From the NCBI GenBank assembly GCA_002917075.1, contig NTMA01000041.1, forward strand, positions 186,001 to 250,000: a stretch of 64,000 bases of DNA, read 5' to 3'. The translations under genes were made by a program, and so were the position numbers. Numbering within the stretch: the stretch's first letter is position 1; each line of letters opens with the position of its first letter. The notes under the pieces are model-generated. The model saw only the letters and a list, made by a program, of their open reading frames with translations. It did no database searches and was not told where the DNA came from. This DNA comes from Hawksworthiomyces lignivorus (lineage: Eukaryota > Ascomycota > Sordariomycetes > Ophiostomatales > Ophiostomataceae). This document shows, piece after piece, positions 58,088 through 64,000 of this stretch.

Positions 58088-60240
58088 CTTGGCATGATTT
58101 TTGCTATGTATCCCCCTGCTGGGGAGTCCTCTGAACGATGAATTTCCTGGCTTATTCTCACCTCGTGAGGGTTTTTTTTAATACCGTCTATTCTTGGGGT
58201 GAAGAAGAAGTATAAAAAAGTGAACGAGGACAATTTACTAGAAACAGAAATGGCTAAGGGGAAGGGAAGTGGAAGGTAGAAAAGGAAAAGAAAAAACCCA
58301 AACGTAAGAGCAGGCGAAATAGACAAGCAGCATTTGGTGCGATGGACGTATAAGTCGGCGCTTTTTATTGTACACAAGTGACACAGAATAGGTCTTGGGA
58401 AACAAGATCAAGGAATCGGTTTCTCCCTCGCATTCTCTCGTCCAGACAGCCGGAGTAGATGTGCACAACGGCAGTCTGTGTGTTCGAGCAAAGACAGAGA
58501 ATGGGGTTCGAAAGTGTGGGTGGAACAATGTGCCAGTCAATATCCAAATTAATATCGAATGCTCACTCCGGAAAGGCAGGACGAAAGAAAAACACAATAA
58601 ACGATAGGATGGAGAGACTTGGCAGGCGGAGGAGCAGGCCGTGGGGAATGAGTACACTGTAGAGGACGCATTCGCGAGGCAGAGGGTGGTTTAATCTATA
58701 CGGGCTTTCCCACAGGAAATCTTCACGAACGAACCAGCGGCTTCTCCAGTGCCGCGCATCATTAATTGTTGTCCGATGGTGCACTGGGCCTATTTCCTTG
58801 CCGTCTGCTGTTGCTGCTATCGTAGCCATTATTTTTATGCCATAGTGGCCGTTTCGCTTGAGGAAGCCTATTCTCTGTGCCTCTTCCCATATGATTCCCG
58901 AGAAGCGAAGCCTAGCATAGGATCTATATCCTTTGCTTCTTTAAGAGAGTCAAAAGAAAGCACGTAAATGGAGAAGATAAGAAAGATCATCGAGGCTTAG
59001 ATGGACAAAGAATAACATCAAAGCAACGAGGAACCGGCACCGAAAGGAGAACAGATCACAGAAAACGGCCCCGGAGAAGCGGCTTCCGCTTGGGGGATTT
59101 CTCACTCCTTACCAGGTTGCGTATATACTTGACGTGACGATCCTGTTTGCCGTTGAAACTCCAATGAATAAGAGTCATCCTCTCGCTAGTTCGATTGGTG
59201 TTTAGGCTAGAGGCAGCTGTATCCGACACTCAGTGTTAAAACAAATGCTAAGAGAAGGATGAGATAAGAATGTCTCGGAGAGAAAACGTCATACAATCGC
59301 CCTATGAGAGGAAAGACTACTAAAAAGGCGAATCAACAACTAGCTAGAAGAGAAACATGTTGACAGTCCCCCCATCACTATAATATCGGAGTCAATGCAG
59401 CAGGCAAGGAAGAAGCGAAGGGTAGGGGAACTGGGGATATGGAAAAGACGGAAAGAAAAAAGTGGGAAAGTGAGATGTTAGTATGATAGTCTTCGTCTTA
59501 AATCGAGGCACAGCCCATACAATCGTCTTTCATGTTTCTTTCCCGCTATGCCTCGCACTTTATGAATATACAGTAGATAGGTATGTAAAACAACAGAGAA
59601 GAAGACCTTTGAAAAGAAAATAGAAGCATGATATCACAAAGGAACAAAAAAAAAAAGGAAAACAAACAAGAGCAAAACACCGACTTCCCTTTTGCAGTTA
59701 CTGGTCAAGTGCTCATGCAGCATGGGGACATATATGAATATGGGGAACATAAATGATCAAAAAGGTAAAAAAAAAAACCGCTTAATGCACAAAAGTACAT
59801 GGAGTATATGACAGATATGCGAAAACATGATGCCGCTGCCATAAGTCGTCTGGTACGTAAATATATAACTGCGCTGTACCGGCTATTTATGCCAGCCAAC
59901 CAAAGAGGGCAAAAAGGAAAATACACCCAAAAATGTCCTCCCAACAGCGGCTTCGCTTCGTTGCCCTCTTTTGTCTATACAAAAATTTGTGACGCCTCAT
60001 CTATCCTCCCACTAGCTCCCCTCCAGTTCCTTGCTATTCCTTTGTTCCGAGCCAGAAGCATGAGCGAAATGCGTGAATTAAAAAGAAAAAGAAGAATAGT
60101 GAATAATCTCTGCGTGCATGCCGTGTAATGCAATAACCGAAAACCCACTGGACGCTATAACACATGGGAGCACAAGAAGAAAATGAAGGGGAAAAAAAGG
60201 CGCAAAGGCGAGCAGGGCTCTCTCTTCCCGCCACCCCCCC
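58088..60240. other. Intergenic region
   Basis: Upstream of the 7TM gene and downstream of the biotin ligase gene. A-rich runs occur at about 59645-59665 and 59766-59778. No gene, tRNA or structured element is recognised. Confidence 0.5.
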
Positions 60241-63067
60241 TTAGGTCTTCGTCCGCACGAGCCCTTTCCAGTAGTCGAAGCTGTTCTCGTCGCTCTGCAG
60301 CTTCCAGACGCGGCCCGTCTTGCGCTCGGGGGTGCCGGGCCCGTCCGACACGACCTCGGCGACCTGCAGCAGGCCCCAGTCGGACGAGATGCCGAGGACG
60401 CGGGCTCTTGGCGTGCCGGTGACGGCCTCAAGGGTGACCAGCTGGTCGGAGTGCAGCCAGTGGCGGTAGTAGAGGCGCTCGAGCGCGCCGGCGAAGCCCT
60501 GCTCGCAGAACTGCTTGTAGAGGGCCTCGGTGCGGGCGAGGACGCTGGCGAGCAGCTGCTCGATGCTGAAGATGGGCCGCTGCTGCTGCTGCTTCTGCGT
60601 CTCATTGTCTGCGCGGTAGAAGCGGCTCAGATATTCCTGCCGCAGGTCCTCCGGCACTAGCGCCTCCAGGCTGGTCGTGGGCTGCTTGTTGATAGCGTTT
60701 AGGCCGACGCCTAGGACCACCTGGTAGCGGCCCTGGCTGAAGGAGCAGTACGATAGGATGCCGCCGATCTTGACGTAGCCGGCGTCGGCACCGCTGCGGC
60801 CGCCGGTCTTGGGCCCGCGCGCGTAGATGTCGTTGGGCCACTTGAGCTTGACGTCGAGGGCGCCGAAGCCGGGCGCGTAGTTGTGGATGGCCTCGACGAT
60901 GGCGATGGCGGCGATGTACTGGATGAAGACGACCGGGCGGTCGGCGCTCTTCTGGCCGAAGCCCTTGTAGGGAAAGCGGTGCGGGTGGTTGATGACGGTG
61001 GAGAAGATGAGCTGGCCCTCGGGGCCGAGCCAGACGTTGGAGCCGCGGCCGCGGGCGGCCAGCGACCGCGTGGCGACGACGGTGAAGCCCGTGGGCAGGG
61101 TGGCCAGCAGCTTGGGGTTCTTCTCGAGCAGCGTGTTGGTGCTGGTGGTGACCTTGGCGAACATGAGCTGGTTGCCCCACACGTATTCGTCGTCGCCGCT
61201 GACGTAGCAGCCGCTGAGGGGAGGGTTGCGGTACCCGTGGAGCCTGTTGTAGAAGACGCTGTAGTCGAACGTGGCGATGCGGCTGGGCCACCCGCCCTCG
61301 TAGACGACGAGCCGCTTGACGGTGCCGTCGTCGGCGTCGTCGCCGGCGACTTCGTCGATCAGCTGCACGAGCCGGCCGGACGTGTCTGCGTGGTCGGCCG
61401 CAGCCGGCTTGTCCTCTGCTGCGGCCATCTCTTGCTCTTCCTTCTGCTTACGCCTGTGCTCCCACAGGTGCACCAGTGAGCTCCACATCTCCTGCTTCAT
61501 CTCGGGGTCGAGGACGGGGACGTCGTCGGGGTGGCCGAGCAAGGTGCTTCCAACGGCCCGGTAGACCACGTCGACGACGTGGTCGAAGGATTCCCTGTGT
61601 TTTCGCCATGCCTCGCGCCATTCGTCGATAGACATTTCATCGAGAGACGGAGCCGCAGCTGCGACAACGCTGTCGGCATCGTCGCTTTCTTCCGTGCCGT
61701 AAGCGACCATGAGGAGAATGTCTCGGAATGTGCCATGCTCTGCGGCAGAGGCTGTCCCTCGGGACACGCTGCTGAGAAGTTCTCTTAATTTCGGATAGCG
61801 CAGCGCCCGGTCGACGAGGTCCATAACCATGCCGGTGCGGAAAGGCACGTGCTCGCTGTAACCGCCGGCCAGCTCGTCCAGAGTCGTTGATACAGAGTAA
61901 AGCTTGCCAACATTGGCCTGGGAAGGCCAGGCGGTGATGCCCGAGTCCGGATGCAGCACGCGGAAGGTGTCGTTTTCGCCGCGGATGAACGTGTCGTTGC
62001 CCTTCTTGGAGAAGATCTCCTCCCATTTGTACATCAGCTCCTGGACCTCGTCGGGGTAGCGCGCGGTGACATGCAGAGCGGTCAGGCGCGGCTGGACGGC
62101 GCTGCCGTTGCCGAGCTCGAGACCCAGCTTGGCGAGGCAGGCCCTGAGGAATTTGACCCGAGACTGGGCCTCGTCATCTTTGCGCAAGGCGCGTAGGAGA
62201 TCTTGGTAATGAGGCACGTCTGGCCGTTCTGTCAAGTTGGCAGGCTCAAATCTATGACGGTCAGTGGCAACTCTTCAAAATTGTTCCGCAGTGAGGGGAT
62301 CTCAGACGTACTCGGGATGTGGCCCGGTCAAGACAGCTGCGCCCTCGCCGACCGTGCAGTAGATGATGGCCGCTCGCCCTTTGCCGCCGTCGACGGCGAT
62401 GTCGTCTGGATAGCTGGCCAGCACCTGCACGCCGTCGCTGCTCTTGGCGGCATCCACGAATACGCCGCCGCCGTTGTAGTAGCTGTATGCCGACGTGGGC
62501 AGGTCTTCCAGCTTAAACGAGCCGCTGCCGCCGGAGAAAGCCTCTCGATGGACGGTCAGCTGCACGGCCCGCGCGCCGGCCTCACTGTGGTAAGCGAACC
62601 CCTTGTAGGCGCCGCCACGGCAGGTGCCTCGAAACAGGCCCAGCTCACGGCGGCCGACGACCTCGAGGGCCTTGTTGCCGACCTCAAACTCGCACCGTCC
62701 GCTGCCGTAGTAGCCGCCCGCGCAGAGGCCCAGGTACTTGCCGCCCGACCGGACGTACTGGGCGATGCGGCGGTTGCCGGCGCCGTTGAGTACGCGGCTG
62801 TAGCCCATGTCAGCGCCGCCGGGGATGACTAACAGGGCACAAGTGGCCTGCCATGGCTCTTTGATCAGAGCGACCTCGGTGACGGGAATCACAGCATAGT
62901 TGGGATAGAGCAGACGCCGCAGAGTCAGCAGGCAGTGCCTTACAGACTCGGAGGTGGTCCCAGTGCCTGTGGGTTGTCAGTCAGGCAGATCATGTTCATA
63001 TCCCATCTTTCACAACAAAGAATAACGCACCTGAGTAGACAAGGACATTGAGCTTTCGTGAAGACAT
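60241..63067 (-). CDS. BPL1: Biotin-protein ligase (holocarboxylase synthetase)
   Basis: Exons 63031-63067, 62312-62966 and 60241-62251 (900 aa); introns of 64 and 60 nt with donors GTGCGT and GTACGT, acceptors ACAG and ATAG, phases 1 and 2. The N-terminal ~230 residues are the glutamine-amidotransferase-like domain of eukaryotic ligases (LNVLVYSGTGTT, LLVIPGGADMGY, GLCAGGYYGSG). The catalytic domain has the biotin/AMP loop ARGRGSNVWLGPEGQL, KLKWPNDIYARG and VKIGGILSYCS, followed by the C-terminal domain (ITPR-like GTPRARVLGISSDWGLLQV). The enzyme makes biotinyl-AMP and biotinylates acetyl-CoA and pyruvate carboxylases. It is about 200 residues longer than yeast Bpl1 because of extra sequence between the two domains (roughly residues 330-520). 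It is divergent from the COA4 gene, 375 bp between start codons. Confidence 0.93.
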
Positions 63068-63442
63068 TTTGTCCCTCGAATGTGACTCAGACTGTGAGTG
63101 AAAATGAGGAAGTGGGAGGCATATGTAGATGAGAGCCTTCCTGTTGTAGTAGTATACAGCTCCCCATAATTTTTGCTAGCCCGACTCACCAATTCCCGAG
63201 CAAACGGCGGCTGTTAGCGGCAAAGGATTTCTTTGGTGGGGGAGAAGGCGCAAGTTTTGGGGGGCTCATTGATCTCAACGGCACGCCTCACCGCTTTCTA
63301 GCTCACTAATACGAGGGAGCCTTCTCAGGTGAGTTTGTTGAGACAGACACGTGAGAAAGAATCTGCTCTCTTCATTTCCCAACAGCAACCACAGAACGAC
63401 ATTTCAGCCAACAAAAGACGGCGGTGCTACTGTGAGACCAGC
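63068..63442. promoter_or_regulatory. Divergent promoter between BPL1 and COA4
   Basis: 375 bp separate the two start codons, so both promoters must lie here. A GGGGG-containing stretch is at about 63238-63265 and a CTCAC-rich segment near 63287. No TATA box is evident. The short spacing suggests, but does not show, co-regulation. Confidence 0.5.
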
Positions 63443-63917
63443 ATGTCTAAGAATGAGAGCGATGCGGCCGAGCAGGCCAAGCAGGAAGACGATGACGAGC
63501 CGGACGAGTGGTGAGCTCAAGACGACCCACTGGGTTTGTATCACTCAACATGCTGATGGCCACGATAGGGAGCAGCGTATTTTTAGCACAGGATGTTCAG
63601 GCAAGGAGACGGTCTTCTTATAAACAAGCGAGAAAGAAGAAATTGAAAGAGGTAGACAACTAACACTACTCAGAGGAGAACGCCAAGTTGACCGACTGCT
63701 ATTATGAAAAGAAGGACTGGCGAGCGTGCAAAGATGAGGTGAGTGAGCTTACAGCTCTTTAATGAAGACCGAATAACTATGCTACCCTTTCAAGACTATT
63801 CTCTACGGTGGTCGTCTCGCTGACTGAAGGGAAAAGATGGAAAAGTTCCGCCAATGCTGGAAACAGCACAACAATGACGAGCGGACGAGCACAAAGGATG
63901 CCGAGCCAGAGAAGTGA
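63443..63917 (+). CDS. COA4: Twin CX9C protein, cytochrome c oxidase assembly factor 4
   Basis: Four small exons: 63443-63510, 63569-63600, 63674-63738 and 63837-63917 (81 aa). Donors are GTGAGC, GCAAGG (a GC-AG intron) and GTGAGT; phases 2, 1 and 0 agree. An acidic N-terminus leads to EQRIFSTGCS, and two CX9C motifs follow: Cys-SEENAKLTD-Cys and Cys-KDEMEKFRQ-Cys. These make a CHCH helical hairpin held by two disulphides. The spacing plus DWRAC and the DERTST tail fit Coa4/Cmc3, which is imported into the mitochondrial intermembrane space by the Mia40 relay and is needed for complex IV assembly. There is no presequence, as usual for Mia40 clients. The gene is not visible as one frame because each exon is under 85 nt. 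Confidence 0.88.
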
Positions 63918-64000
63918 GAGAAAGGGAGAAGGCAATTGTGTATTATTTCTTGTAACAATATCTGGGCTGCATCTTACTCTGTACGATACATGAACCGAAC
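63918..64000. other. 3' flank of COA4 to window end
   Basis: Only 83 bases remain; nothing further is supported. Confidence 0.6.

Overview
This window looks like nuclear DNA of a filamentous ascomycete (Pezizomycotina, probably Sordariomycetes). The genes are interrupted by short introns (58-141 nt) with GTRNGT-like donors and CTAAC-like branch sites. Leaders are pyrimidine-rich, coding exons are GC-rich with runs of Ala, Gly and Asp, and intergenic stretches are long. The content also fits: a LaeA-type methyltransferase, a fungal rhodopsin-fold 7TM protein, a NACHT-ankyrin NLR, and single-copy housekeeping genes (RCC1, YIP1, PAM16, BPL1, COA4). I cannot name the species. No rRNA, tRNA, CRISPR array or intact transposon was recognised.

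Layout. 1-11.8 kb: one conserved gene of unknown function (+, 4356-5699) flanked by long apparently non-coding DNA. 11.8-13.7 kb: single-exon FAD-dependent oxidoreductase (+). 18.3-20.0 kb: LaeA-like methyltransferase (+, three exons). 20.6-22.1 kb: homogentisate 1,2-dioxygenase (-). 23.2-24.0 kb: small four-exon protein with a DUF6699-like C-terminal region (-). 27.5 kb: small single-TM protein (+). 28.2-30.7 kb: AAA ATPase with a DUF7025-like N-terminal half (-). 32.8-37.2 kb: NLR-like NACHT-ankyrin gene (+) whose repeat array is cut by an in-frame TAG. 38.1-40.2 kb: RCC1 (+). 41.2-42.4 kb: YIP1 (-). 43.6-44.2 kb: PAM16/TIM16 (+). 44.9-46.8 kb: DHA-type MFS transporter (-). 49.5-52.0 kb: large secreted/membrane-anchored surface protein (-). 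56.1-58.1 kb: 7TM rhodopsin-fold protein (-). 60.2-63.1 kb: biotin-protein ligase (-). 63.4-63.9 kb: twin CX9C protein COA4 (+), divergent from the ligase.

There is no obvious biosynthetic cluster. The genes mix core functions (Ran cycle, ER-Golgi trafficking, mitochondrial import, biotinylation, respiratory-chain assembly, tyrosine catabolism) with accessory surface, transport and immune-like genes. The most interesting points are the amber codon inside the NLR ankyrin array with the reading frame intact on both sides, two GC-AG introns, an intron placed directly after the PAM16 start codon, and a 30-nt exon carrying the SAM-binding motif. All exon boundaries were derived by hand from splice signals, phase and family similarity remembered in general terms; no search was run.
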